The notes beneath the pieces were generated by a model that saw only the letters and a program-made list of their open reading frames with translations, did no database searches and had not been told where the DNA came from. The translations under genes and the position numbers were made by a program. This document shows positions 46,396 through 58,255 of a stretch of 64,000 nucleotides of DNA, in pieces; the first letter of the stretch is position 1; the number at the start of each line of letters is the position of its first letter. Source of the DNA: Panulirus ornatus (Eukaryota; Arthropoda; Malacostraca; Decapoda; Palinuridae); contig NC_092236.1 in assembly GCF_036320965.1 (NCBI RefSeq), forward strand, positions 20,573,018-20,637,017, read 5' to 3'.

Positions 46396-47315
46396 TTATT
46401 ATTATTATGTTGACCCATTGCCTTTGAATTGTCATCTGTCATTTTTCTTGTGTTATTAAGGTCGGTTGACTGATATGTATTCTATCTGAAGGGGCTCTTT
46501 TAGATTGGCTTGAACCCTGCAGTTCTTTATTTTTTTCCTTCAAACATTGTGTCATTTGGCTTACATAATATGTCCATATACTGGCCAAGGTTATGTAAAG
46601 GCCCAGTCTAGGGTTGCAGAGAGTAGCTCATTCAGACATGGATCTACTGTCTTTTCCGTAATTAAGTGCATTCGTGTGCTCATAGGCATTGAACAGTGTG
46701 CTGATCCTACAGCCAAAAACTGTACTCAATAACCATATCAAAGCAGTCATTAATCCCTTTTATTTCTAAATAATTGAGCTCTTGATGAGGTAGCTGCAGT
46801 TTTTGAAAATCCTGTGATCTTAATAGAATGTATTGATAGCCCTTAACATTTTCATCACCAGACAGTACACAGTCACTTTACACTGGCTAATAGCACACAC
46901 CATACTTATGAAAGGCCACACCTCCTTGACTTTGTAGGCAGTAAGATTATATTTTTACCCAAGATGGATGTGAAATGTATACGTTAAGAGCCAATCCTTG
47001 CTCTGGTTCCCTCAAGAGGAGATGGAACTCTACTCCAATTAGAGAAAGAAAATCTACTTATGTAAAGACTACATGACTCAAGGTGCACTTGATGTAGGCT
47101 CTAGAAGCAAATCCTAACCTCCTGCCATGGGCTTGATATTAAGTAGATGGGTTATGTTTAATTGGCTTGTAAGTGTATTCTTTTAGTTCGTTTTTTGATC
47201 CAGTACTTTAGAGATATTACTGCTTTATTCATAGCCAGAGTTAATAGTGCAACATAACCACATCTCAGATGAAAATGTTGATATTTCACAACTATGGTAG
47301 TATCGAATAAGTATT
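46396..47315. other. TRMU intron 2, unassigned
   Basis: 920 bp with no recognised gene, repeat or element apart from a short ATT repeat near 46390-46406. Confidence 0.45.
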
Positions 47316-48248
47316 TATTTATTTTATCTATTATACTTTGTTGCTGTCTCCCACGTTAGCGAGGTAGCGCAAGGAAACAGACGAAAGAATGGCCCACCCC
47401 ACTCACATACACATGTATATACATACACGTCCACACACGCACATATACATACCTATACATCTCAACGTATACATATATATATACACACAGACATATACAT
47501 ATATATGCATGTACATAATTCATACTGTCTGCCCTTATTCATTCCCGTCGCCACCCTGCCACACATGAAATAACAACCCCCCTCCCCCCTCATGTGCGCG
47601 AGGTAGTGCTAGGAAAAGACAACAAAGGCCACATTCATTCACACTCAGTCTCTAGCTGTCATGTGTAATGCACCAAAACCACAGCTCCTTTTCCACATCC
47701 AGGCCCCACAAAACTTTCCATGGTTTACCCCAGACACTTCACATACCCTGGTTCAATCCACTGACAGCACGTCGACCCCGGTATATGACATCGTTCCAAT
47801 TCACTCTATTCCTTGCACGTCTTTCACCCTCCTGCATGTTCAGGCCCCGATCACTCAAAATCTTTTTCACTCCATCTTTCCACCTCCAATTTGGTCTTCC
47901 ACTTCTCCTTGTTCCCTCCACCTCCGACACATATATCCTCTTTGTCAATGTTTCCTCACTCATTCTCTCCATGTGACCAAACCATTTCAAAACACCCTCT
48001 TCTCCTCTCTCGACCACACTCTTTTTATTACCACACATCTCTCTTACCCTTTTATTACTTACTCGATCAAACCATCTCACACCACATATTGTCCTCAAAC
48101 ATCTCATTTCCAGCACATCCACCCTCCTCTGCACAACTCTATCTATAGCCCATGCCTTGCAACTATATAACATTGTTGGAACCACTATTCCTTCAAACAT
48201 ACCCATTTTTGCTTTCCGAGATAATGTTCTCGCCTTCCACACATTTTT
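47316..48248 (-). mobile_element. RTE-type LINE copy, C-terminal region and long 3' UTR
   Basis: Minus strand: tail (TATTTATTTATTTTATC) and both 3' modules at 47316-47620, then an uninterrupted C-terminal frame 47739-48242 (KMGMFEGIVVPTMLYSCKAWA, CLRTICGVRWFDRVSNKRVRE, LTKRIYVSEVEG, ending RRAVSGLNQGM). It keeps the CGA that is a TGA stop in the short lineage. 5'-truncated at KNVWKARTL. Confidence 0.87.
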
Positions 48249-49357
48249 GGGTATAATTTGTTAACAGTATAACTAGTTCTTAAACAGTTTTATGAAGAAT
48301 TACTATAATAATGTACAGTATATTGCTAAAGTCAGGAGTAAAATGCTATGTCTATTTTTAGGTATCTTGTCCTAAGTTCAGATCAAGAATATTATGGTTG
48401 ATTCAGAGAACTGATGGGATCAGTCAGCTAGGGATTCGCTTCAAGTTGCATAACTTGAAAAGTTATTCCACAAGCTGTTTTATTATGTGTATCTTCCAAA
48501 GCCATCAACTGACAAGGGTTTAAGAAGTTTAGCAGGACTTTTGGTAATGGATATTTGCCTAGGAACTCTTTTATTGTGAAGATTTTTTCAGAGAAGACAA
48601 AGCCGTGGTAAGACATCAGCTAAAGAAGAGCTTCCACGAGAGGCAAATTGAGAAGACAAATAACTTCGAGATGTTTGTTTTACAACTGGTAACCTTAGAT
48701 AAATGTACTGCCAAGTAGATCCTCTGCCCCAATGGGATGCTTTTGCTAGGACTATATGATGAAGGGCAAGTAAAGGAGTTTGTTTAAATAAGTGGCTTTA
48801 AGCCAATAAAAAAAAATGATCTTCAGCCTGACGCTTCACTTTTCCTCACCCATCACCTGGCCTACATTTGTCTATGGAGGTTGAGACTCCACATGATAGT
48901 CTTTATAACTCGAGTCACTTTGGCAAGTGGATAGATTTCAGTGGCTTGATACCTAAGATTGGCTACAGTGCTACAACGCACACAACCCTTCAGGACACAT
49001 TACAGTATAGTTGCATTTTTTGCTTTATTAAACATGACTGTGGTATGATTGGTTAGGTGTTCTTGTACTTTTTGATTAACTTAATAGTTTGTATGGAACC
49101 ACATGGTTAAGGTGAGTGTGAATTCTCATCTATCAATGTGCTTTTCATGGCTCAATGCTGATTTTTAGAAATTTGTTGAGGTGGATTTAAATTTTGCTCT
49201 TATTTCACTTTTATCCATCACTCTTTGATAATTTTATATGATAGTTGCTGGATGTAATCATTGGTGTACTGTATATCCTGATTTTTTGTTCAGGTATGTT
49301 ATATTTTTTAATGTTGAATTTTGCTTTGTAGGTTCTAGAATTCTCATACTTTGGCAG
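48249..49357. other. TRMU intron 2, end, unassigned
   Basis: No recognised feature apart from the splice acceptor for exon 3. Confidence 0.45.
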
Positions 49358-49542
49358 GCATATGATAGAAGAATATAAGGCAGGTTTTACACCAAATCCA
49401 GACATCATATGCAATAAAAAAGTTAAGTTCTCTCCTTTTCTCAACCATGCTCAAGAGAATTTTAGTACTGAAGTTATTGCAACTGGACATTATGCACGGA
49501 CATCCTTTGGTGAGGACCTAGAGAATTATGACACTAAAATGG
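49358..49542 (+). CDS. TRMU: TRMU coding exon 3
   Basis: Exon of 185 bp. An earlier AG at 49330-49331 would be out of phase, so the acceptor is taken as ttggcag just before 49358, which joins exon 2 in phase. It encodes [19 protein letters not shown], then [11 protein letters not shown] and [12 protein letters not shown]. PNPDxxCN carries the catalytic nucleophile Cys of the family and TGHYAR is the second signature. The donor is gtgagt. Intron 2 (34725-49357, 14.6 kb) holds most of the retrotransposon load of this gene. Confidence 0.94.
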
Positions 49543-49591
49543 GTGAGTAAAATTTGAAATGCATTCTTTATGTATTTCTACATATACCAAT

Positions 49592-50132
49592 TATGCTGTG
49601 GTTGAGAGAGCAGAAGAGGGTGTATTAAAATGGTTTGGCTACGTGGAGAGAATAAGTGAGGAAAGATTGACAAAGAGGATATATGTGTCAGAGATGGAGG
49701 TAATGAGGAGAAGTGGGAAACCAAATTGGAGATGGAAGGATGAAGTGAAAAAGATTTTGAGTGATCGGGGTCTGAACATAGAGGAGTGTGAAAGGTGTGC
49801 AAGGAATAGAGTGAATTGGAACGATGTGGTATACTGGGGTTGACGTGCTGTCAGTGGATTGAACTAGGGCATGTGAAGTGTCTAGGGTAAACCATGGAAA
49901 GTTTTATGGGGCCTAGATGTGGAAAGGGAGCTGTGGTTTCGGTGCATTACACATGACTGCTAGAGACTGAGTGTGAACGAATGTGGCCTTTGTTGTCTTT
50001 TTCTAGTGCTACCTTGCACATGCACGGGGGGAGGAGGGTGCCATTTCATGTGTGGCGGGGTGGCGATGGGAATGGATGAAGGCAGCAAGTATGAATGTGT
50101 ATATGTGTATATATATGTATATGTCTGTGTAT
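49592..50132 (+). mobile_element. RTE-type fragment, C-terminal region and start of long 3' UTR
   Basis: Begins AVVERAEEGVLKWFGYVERI only 50 bp after TRMU exon 3 and continues LTKRIYVSEMEVMRRSGKPNW to DVVYWG-TGA. The long-form 3' UTR is interrupted near 50130, where an unrelated 140-bp duplicated segment begins. The missing end of this UTR probably resumes at 53695. Confidence 0.8.
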
Positions 50133-50275
50133 TGATACAGTGGTTAAATTGATGAGAACTACTATTGACGTTTGTGTAAATAAATTATACATTTCCTTTT
50201 TCCATAGCCAGAGGTTGAACCATTATGTGACATTCATTTTTTCATTCATTTCAAGCTAGAAGTTTCAGTTTTCTA
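50133..50275. repeat. About 140-bp duplicated segment, copy 1
   Basis: GATACAGTGGTTAAATTGAT through AAGCTAGAAGTTTCAGTTTTC, nearly identical to 63862-64000 at the right edge (a few substitutions and a short indel). It is not part of the RTE-type consensus. Identity of the source is unknown. Confidence 0.85.
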
Positions 50276-50308
50276 AATTGTTTCTTACATTTTTCATATG
50301 TATATATA

Positions 50309-50309
<1 letters not shown>

Positions 50310-50353
<44 letters not shown>

Positions 50354-50385
50354 GTGTGTATGTGTATATGTATATATATATGTAT
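50310..50385. repeat. (TG)n/(TA)n microsatellite
   Basis: TG run followed by TATG/TATA repeats immediately before a near-full-length RTE copy. Confidence 0.9.
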
Positions 50386-53300
50386 ATTATCCCTGGGGAT
50401 AGGGGTGAAAGAATACTTCCCACGTATTCCTCGCGTGTCATAGAAAGCGACTAGAGGGGACGGGAGCGGGGGGCCGGAAATCCTCCCCTCCTTGTAGTAA
50501 CTTTCTAAAATGGGAAACAGAAGGAGTCACGCGGGGAGTGCTCATCCTCCTCGAAGGCTCAGAGTGGGGTGCCTAAATGTGTGTGGATGTAACCAAGATG
50601 TGAAAAAAGGAGAGATAGGTAGTATGTTTGAGGAAAGGAACCTGGATGTTTTGGCTCTGAGTGAAACGAAGCTCAAGGGTAAAGGGGAAGAGTGGTTTGG
50701 GAATGTCTGGGGAGTAAAGTCAGGGGTTAGTGAGAGGACAAGAGCAAGGGAAGGAGTTAGCAATACTCCTGAAACAGGAGTTGTGGGAGTATGTGATAGA
50801 ATGTAAGAAAGTAAATTCTCGATTAATATGGGTAAAACTGAAAGTTGATGGAGAGAGGTGGGTGATTATTGGTGCATATGCACCTGGGCATGAGAAGAAA
50901 GATCATGAGAGGCACGTGTTTTGGGAGCAGCTGAATGAGTGTGTTAGTGGTTTTGATGCACGAGACCGGGTTATAGTGTTGGGTGATTTGAATGCAAAGG
51001 TGAGTAATGTGGCAGTTGAGGGAATAATTGGTATACATGGGGTGTTCAGTGTTGTAAATGGAAATGGTGAAGAGCTTGTAGATTTATGTGCTGAAAAAGG
51101 ACTGATGATTGGGAATACCTGGTTTAAAAAGCGAGATATACATAAGTATACTTATGTAAGTAGGAGAGATGGCCAGAGAGCGTTATTGGATTACGTGTTA
51201 ATTGACAGGTGTGCGAAAGAGAGACTTTTGGATGTTAATGTGCTGAGAGGTGCAACTGGAGGGATGTCTGATCATTATCTTGTGGAGGCAAAGGTGAAGA
51301 TTTGTATGGGTTTTCAGAAAAGAAGAGTGAATGTTGGGGTGAAGAGGGTGGTGAGAGTAAGTGAGCTTGGGAAGGAGACCTGTGTGAGGAAGTACCAGGA
51401 GAGACTGAGTACAGAATGGAAAAAGGTGAGAACAGTGGAAGTAAGGGGAGTGGGGGAGGAATGGGATGTATTTAGGGAATCAGTGATGGGTTGCGCAAAA
51501 GATGCTTGTGGCATGAGAAGAGTGGGAGGTGGGTTGATTAGAAAGGGTAGTGAGTGGTGGGATGAAGAAGTAAGAGTATTAGTGAAAGAGAAGAGAGAGG
51601 CATTTGGACGATTTTTGCAGGGAAAAAATGCAATTGAGTGGGAGATGTATAAAAGAAAGAGACAGGAGTTCAAGAGAAAGGTGCAAGAGGTGAAAAAAGG
51701 GTAAATGAGAGTTGGGGTGAGAGAGTATCATTAAATTTTAGGGAGAATAAAAAGATGTTCTGGAAGGAGGTAAATAAAGTGCGTAAGACAAGGGAGCAAA
51801 TGGGAACTTCAGTGAAGGGCGCAAATGGGGAGGTGATAACAAGTAGTGGTGATGTGAGAAGGAGATGGAGTGAGTATTTTGAAGGTTTGTTGAATGTGTT
51901 TGATGATAGAGTGGCAGATATAGGGTGTTTTGGTCGAGGTGGTGTGCAAAGTGAGAGGGTTAGGGAAAATGATTTGGTAAACAGAGAAGAGGTAGTGAAA
52001 GCTTTGCGGAAGATGAAAGCCGGCAAGGCAGCAGGTCCGGATGGTATTGCAGTGGAATTTATTAAAAAAGGGGGTGACTGTATTGTTGACTGGTTGATAA
52101 GGTTATTTAATGTATGTATGACTCATGGTGAGGTGCCTGAGGATTGGCGGAATGCGTGCATAGTGCCATTGTACAAAGGCAAAGGGGATAAGAGTGAGTG
52201 CTCAAATTACAGAGGTATAAGTTTGTTGAGTATTCCTGGTAAATTATATGGGAGGGTATTGATTGAGAGGGTGAAGGCATGTACAGAGCATCAGATTGGG
52301 GAAGAGCAGTGTGGTTTCAGAAGTGGTAGAGGATGTGTGGATCAGGTGTTTGCTTTGAAGAAGTATGTGAGAAATACTTAGAAAAGCAAATGGATTTGTA
52401 TGTAGCATTTATGGATCTGGAGAAGGCATATGATGGAGTTGATAGAGATGCTCTGTGGAAGGTATTAAGAATATATGGTGTGGGAGGAAAGTTGTTAGAA
52501 GCAGTGAAAAGTTTTTATCGAGGATGTAAGGCATGTGTATGTGTAGGAAGAGAGGAAAGTGATTGGTTCTCAGTGAATGTAGGTTTGCGGCAGGGGTGTG
52601 TGATGTCTCCATGGTTGTTTAATTTGTTTATGGATGGGGTTGTTAGGGAGGTAAATGCAAGAGTTTTGGAAAGAGGGGCAAGTATGAAGTCTGTTGGGGA
52701 TGAGAGAGCTTGGGAAGTGAGTCAGTTGTTGTTCGCTGATGATACAGCGCTGGTGGCTGATTCATGTGAGAAACTGCAGAAGCTGGTGACTGAGTTTGGT
52801 AAAGTGTGTGGAAGAAGAAAGTTAAGAGTAAATGTGAATAAGAGCAAGGTTATTAGGTACAGTAGGGTTGAGGGTCAAGTCAATTGGGAGGTGAGTTTGA
52901 ATGGAGAAAAACTGGAGGAAGTGAAGTGTTTTAGATATCTGGGAGTGGATCTGGCAGCGGATGGAACCATGGAAGCGGAAGTGGATCATAGGGTGGGGGA
53001 GGGGGCGAAAATTCTGGGGGCCTTGAAGAATGTGTGGAAGTCGAGAACATTATCTCGGAAAGCAAAAATGGGTATGTTTGAAGGAATAGTGGTTCCAACA
53101 ATGTTGTATGGTTGCGAGGCGTGGGCTATGGATAGAGTTGTGCGCAGGAGGATGGATGTGCTGGAAATGAGATGTTTGAGGACAATGTGTGGTGTGAGGT
53201 GGTTTGATCGAGTGAGTAACGTAAGGGTAAGAGAGATGTGTGGAAATAAGAAGAGCGTGGTTGAGAGAGCAGAAGAGGGTGTTTTGAAGTGGTTTGGGCA

Positions 53301-53693
53301 CATGGAGAGGATGAGTGAGGAAAGATTGACCAAGAGGATATATGTGTCGGAGGTGGAGGGAGCAAGGAGAAGAGGGAGACCAAATTGGAGGTGGAAAGAT
53401 GGAGTGAAAAAGATTTTGTGTGATCGGGGCCTGAACATGCAGGAGGGTGAAAGGAGGGCAAGGAATAGAGTGAATTGGAGCGATGTGGTATACCGGGGTT
53501 GACGTGCTGTCAGTGGATTGAATCAAGGCATGTGAAGCGTCTGGGATAAACCATGGAAAGCTGTGTAGGTATGTATATTTGCGTGTGTGGACGTATGTAT
53601 ATACATGTGTATGGGGGGGGTTGGGCCATTTCTTTCGTCTGTTTCCTTGCGCTACCTCGCAAACGCGGGAGACAGCGATAAAAAAAAAAAAAA
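50386..53693 (+). mobile_element. Near-full-length RTE-type LINE, short 3' UTR lineage
   Basis: 5' UTR begins CCCTGGGGATAGGGG. The coding frame begins at a real ATG at 50510 (MGNRRSHAGSAHPPRR, then LNVCGCNQ). Three single-base indels break it: near 50758 (after ARAREG), near 51697 (KKRANESW) and near 52362 (ALKNVCEK). APE: SETKLKGKGEEW, GAYAPGHE, VLGDLNAKV, LDYVLIDR, MSDHYLVEAKV. RT: KAGKAAGPDG, YVAFMDLEKAYDGVD, RQGCVMSPWLFNLFMDG, LFADDTALVADS. C-terminal YGCEAWAMDRVVRRR, ending DVVYRG-TGA at 53500-53502. Short 3' UTR and A-run tail end at 53693. No clean target duplication; it sits in TA/TG-rich 3' UTR sequence of an older copy. Confidence 0.9.
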
Positions 53694-53694
53694 A

Positions 53695-53838
53695 AAATGT
53701 TGAAATGTATAGGTATGTGTATGTGTGTGTATGGGCGTTTATGTATATGCATGTGTATGTGGGTGGGTTGGGCCATTCTTTTCGGTTGTTTCCTTGCGCT
53801 ACCTCACTAACGTAGGAGACAGCAACAAAGTATAATGA
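53695..53838 (+). mobile_element. RTE-type 3' UTR tail, probably the severed end of the copy at 49592
   Basis: TGTTGAAATGTATAGGTATG to the tail module (TGCGCTACCTCACTAACG) and AGCAACAAAGTATAATGATA. It continues the UTR broken near 50130-50385, with the full copy 50386-53693 between. Confidence 0.65.
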
Positions 53839-53839
53839 T

Positions 53840-54960
53840 AAAAGAAACCTAGATATGCTGTATACTTGAAAAAATTTGGTAATTTGGAAGAAGATACTGA
53901 AATAATAGGTATTATTATTGTTATGTAGAATAATTTCATCTGATGAGAATTTTTAATTTTCTGTTTGTAATTACCTATTTGTACTGTATGGGGAGTGAGT
54001 CTTGGGGTCCCATTTCTTAAACATGCTCTATCATACAACTTAAATTTCTGTATGCTGTGTGTAATAACCATGTCTTCTCTCATTTCATTCCAGTCTTTCT
54101 CCATTCTTTTATTATAAAAGTACCTCTTCACAACTGTCTAAACAAGTTTCTCGCTTAATTTCATGTTATGTCCTATGGATGTTCTTTCCTTACATCTGTC
54201 AAAGAACTGTTCACTGTTTATGTCATCAGTCTTCTACATTAGCTCTTTATGGTTTTGTAGGTTTGATGATCAAACTTAAAAAACATATTTGACAGTAGTT
54301 TGGGTTTTATACATGACATGAATAGCTTGTTGAATAATTCCCTATTCATGAATCTGGGTGCTTTTCTAATAATTGCTTGCAGGCAGTTGGTTTCCTTACC
54401 AATTATTCTGAGGTGGAACTTTGGGGAGATGGGTTATGATCAATGCTGATCCGAGGTCTTTCTCACAAGTAGATTCCTGCAGCTTTTTTTCTTTTATTTT
54501 TCTTTCATACTTGTTTACATACATTCTGTAGCTCTCATGCTAGATAACAATCATATTGAGGTCGTCTTTCAGTGTGACCCATCCTCATTACTTTACATTT
54601 ACTTGGGTTAAACTTCATCAACCACATATCAGATCAACTTTCAAGTTTTTCAAGGTTCCCTTGTTAGGTGATATGATTTTCTATGCTTCTCATTTGCCTT
54701 ATGACCTTTGCATCATCTTCAAATATAGTCAGGGGTCCAAACCCACAGGTAAGTCTGCCGATGACCTCGAGCCATTTTAAGAAGGCTCCTTTGACATGCA
54801 TTCTTTGCTCCCTTCAACTTAGATAATCTTCTACAATTTAAAGGAGTTCACCCCTTATTCCTTCATGCTTATCCAGTTTAATCAGCCTTTTATGCAGTAT
54901 AGTACCAAATGTTTGCCAGCTGATGATTTATTGGGCTAGAATATAAAGGGCACAAAGAAA
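53840..54960 (-). mobile_element. Rex1/CR1-like LINE remnant (RT to C-terminus)
   Basis: On the minus strand, 54840-54920 encodes a HKRLIKLDKHEGI-like block, which follows RT motif A in this group. 54560-54620 encodes WLMKFNPSKCKVMRMGH, the motif D signature of the CR1/Rex1 group. 53860-54130 encodes a C-terminal RYFYNKRMEKDWNEM block. Frames are broken. Same broad group as 5400-6500. Confidence 0.65.
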
Positions 54961-55370
54961 ATGTTAAAGTGTTGCAAGGAAATTCAAACTGGTGGTCATA
55001 GTTGAGTATAAATGATATGAATAAGAAATATATAAGTTCAGTGCACAGATAAGTTTAAAAGATTTTTAAGTAAGACTCAATAGTAAAGAAAAACCTTTAA
55101 TTTCTCTTCTTAATTTTGGATACCGCCATGCTACTCTATTGGACTTTGGCACCCCCAGTGGGTCTTTTAAGTAAACTTTCAATTCGTCTCTTTCCCTTTA
55201 GATGCCGCTATTCCCCTGTAATGGCGTTTGGCACCGCCAAAGGGGATTTGAATAAAAACTTGAATTGCCATAGACTTGTGGATTAAAGCTCTGCAATGAT
55301 AAAAAGAGTAAAATGTTACTAAGCCAAGGAATGATATATGATAAAAGCAGCACTTTTTGAACTTTTGAAT
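54961..55370. other. TRMU intron 3, unassigned
   Basis: Includes two short similar blocks (GCCATGCTACTC and TGGCACCCCCAGTGGG near 55125-55160; GCCGCTATTCCC and TGGCACCGCCAAAGGGG near 55203-55245), a local duplication with period about 85. Otherwise nothing recognised. Confidence 0.5.
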
Positions 55371-55382
55371 ATGATTAGATAT

Positions 55383-58243
55383 TTTATTTTTTATTATACT
55401 TTGTCGCTGTCTCCCGCGTTTGCGAGGTAGCGCAAGGAAACAGACGAAAGAAATGGCCCAACCCCCCCCATACACATGTATATACATACGTCCACACACG
55501 CAAATATACATACCTACACAGCTTTCCATGGCTTACCCCAGACGCTTCACATGCCTTGATTCAATCCACTGACAGCACGTCAACCCCGGTATACCACATC
55601 GCTCCAATTCACTCTATTCCTTGCCCTCCTTTCACCCTCCTGCATGTTCAGGCCCCGATCACACAAAATCTTTTTCACTCCATCTTTCCACCTCCAATTT
55701 GGTCTCCCTCTTCTCCTTGTTCCCTCCACCTCCGACACATATATCCTCTTGGTCAATCTTTCCTCACTCATCCTCTCCATGTGCCCAAACCACTTCAAAA
55801 CACCCTCTTCTGCTCTCTCAACCATGCTCTTTTTATTTCCACACATCTCTCTTACCCTTACGTTACTCACTCGATCAAACCACCTCACACCACACATTGT
55901 CCTCAAACATCTCATTTCCAGCACATCCATCCTCCTGCGCACAACTCTATCCATAGCCCACGCCTCGCAACCATACAACATTGTTGGAATCACTATTCCT
56001 TCATACATACCCATTTTTGCTTTCCGAGATAATGTTCTCGACTTCCACACATTCTTCAAGGCCCCCAGAATTTTCGCCCCCTCCCCCACCCTATGATCCA
56101 CTTCCGTTTCCATGGTTCCCTCCACTGCCAGATCCACTCCCAGATATCTAAAACACTTCACTTCCTCCAGTTTTTCTCCATTCAAACTCACCTCCCAATT
56201 GACTTGACCCTCAACCCTACTGTACCTAATAACCTTGCTCTTATTCACATTTACTCTTAACTTTCTTCTTCCACACACTTTACCAAACTCAGTCACCAGC
56301 TTCTGCAGTTTCTCACATGAATCAGCCACCAGCGCTGTATCATCAGCGAACAACAACTGACTCACTTCCCAAGCTCTCTCATCCCCAACAGACTTCATAC
56401 TTGCCCCTCTTTCCAGGACTCTTGCATTTACCTCCCTAACAACCCCATCCATAAACAAATTAAACAACCATGGAGACATCACACACCCCTGCCGCAAACC
56501 TACATTCACTGAGAACCAATCACTTTCCTCTCTTCCTACACGTACACATGCCTTACATCCTCGATAAAAACTTTTCACTGCTTCTAACAACTTTCCTCCC
56601 ACACCATATATTCTTAATACCTTCCACAGAGCATCTCTATCAACTCTATCATATGCCTTCTCCAGATCCATAAATGCTACATACAAATCCATTTGCTTTT
56701 CTAAGTATTTCTCACATACATTCTTCAAAGCAAACACCTGATCCACACATCTTCTACCACTTCTGAAACCACACTGCTCTTCCCCAATCTGATGCTCTGT
56801 ACATGCCTTCACCCTCTCAATCAATACCTTCCCATATAATTTACCAGGAATACTCAACAAACTTATACCTCTGTAATTTGAGCACTCACTCTTATCCCCT
56901 TTGCCTTTGTACAATGGCACTATGCACGCATTCCGCCAATCCTCAGGCACCTCACCATGAGTCATACATACATTAAATAACCTTACCAACCAGTCAACAA
57001 TACAGTCACCCCCTTTTTTAATAAATTCCACTGCAATACCATCCAAACCTGCTGCCTTGCCGGCTTTCATCTTCCGCAAAGCTTTCACTACCTCTTCTCT
57101 GTTTACCAAATCATTTTCCCTAACCCTCTCACTTTGCACACCACCTCGACCAAAACACCCTATATCTGCCACTCTATCATCAAACACATTCAACAAACCT
57201 TCAAAATACTCACTCCATCTCCTTCTCACATCACCACTACTTGTTATCACCTCCCCATTTGCGCCCTTCACTGAAGTTCCCATTTGCTCCCTTGTCTTAC
57301 GCACTTTATTTACCTCCTTCCAGAACATCTTTTTATTCTCCCTAAAATTTACTGATAGTCTCTCACCCCAACTCTCATTTGCCCTTTTTTTCACCTCTTG
57401 CACCTTTCTCTTGACCTCCTGTCTCTTACTTTTATACATCTCCCAATCAATTGCATTTTTTCCCTGCAAAAATCATCCAAATGCCTCTCTCTTCTCTTTC
57501 ACTAATACTCTTACTTCTTCATCCCACCACTCACTACCCTTTCTAATCAACCCACCTCCCACTCTTCTCATGCCACAAGCATCTTTTGCGCAATCCATCA
57601 CTGATTCCCTAAATACATCCCATTCCTCCCCTACTCCCCTTACTTCCATTGTTCTCACCTTTTTCCATTCTGTACTCAGTCTCTCCTGGTACTTCCTCAC
57701 ACAGGTCTCCTTCTCAAGCTCACTTACTCTCACCACCCTCTTCACCCCAACATTCACTCTTCTTTTCTGAAAACCCATACAAATCTTCACCTTAGCCTCC
57801 ACAAGATAATGATCAGACATCCCTCCAGTTGCACCTCTCAGCACATTAACATCCAAAAGTCTCTCTTTCGCACGCCTGTCAATTAACACGTAATCCAATA
57901 ACGCTCTCTGGCCATCTCTCCTACTTACATAAGTATACTTATGTATATCTCGCTTTTTAAACCAGGTATTCCCAATCATCAGTCCTTTTTCAGCACATAA
58001 ATCTACAAGCTCTTCACCATTTCCATTTACAACACTGAACACCCCATGTATACCAATTATTCCCTCAACTGCTACATTACTCACCTTTGCATTCAAATCA
58101 CCCATCACTATAACCCGGTCTCGTGCATCAAAACCACTAACACACTCATTCAGCTGCTCCCAAAACACTTGCCTCTCTTGATCTTTCTTCTCATGCCCAG
58201 GTGCATATGCACCAATAATCACCCACCTCTCTCCATCTCTCCA
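55383..58243 (-). mobile_element. RTE-type LINE copy, short 3' UTR lineage, 5'-truncated, 12-bp target duplication
   Basis: Perfect direct repeat ATGATTAGATAT at 55371-55382 and 58244-58255 marks the insertion. The element lies on the minus strand, starting inside the APE domain (GERWMIIGAYAPGHE) and ending with the short 3' UTR and an A/T-rich tail. It lies in TRMU intron 3, opposite to the gene's direction. The long perfect duplication and near-intact frame suggest one of the most recent insertions here. Confidence 0.94.
55580..58243 (-). pseudogene. RTE-type polyprotein frame (APE-RT), single in-frame TGA
   Basis: About 888 codons open in one frame except TGA at 57475-57473, where other copies have CGA (REAFGRFLQGK), a CpG-type change. 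APE motifs: GAYAPGHE, VMGDLNAKV, LDYVLIDRR, MSDHYLVEAKV; the first APE motif is lost by truncation. Basic linker. RT: KAGKAAGLDGIAVEFIKKGG, NYRGISLLSIPGK, YVAFMDLEKAYDRVD, RQGCVMSPWLFNLFMDG, LFADDTALVADS, VNVNKSKVIRYS, YLGVDLAVEG. C-terminal region: MYEGIVIPTMLYGCEAWA, CLRTMCGVRWFDRVSN, KKSMVERAEEG, ending DVVYRG. The RT and C-terminal part (629 codons) is uninterrupted and keeps FADD, so this RT could be enzymatically intact. It is not mobile alone because the 5' end is missing. Confidence 0.9.
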
Positions 58244-58255
58244 ATGATTAGATAT

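Noticed and set aside
49332..49357. Alternative acceptor for TRMU exon 3 at gctttgtag
   Set aside because: It would be out of phase with exon 2 and would read into a stop; the AG at 49357 keeps phase and the family alignment.
57057..57770. 237-codon plus-strand frame rich in Ser, Pro, Thr and Leu, and its many relatives (for example 26539-27252, 28277-28969, 55556-56032)
   Set aside because: It is the antisense shadow of the RTE-type ORF; it recurs wherever that ORF occurs and has no independent motifs.
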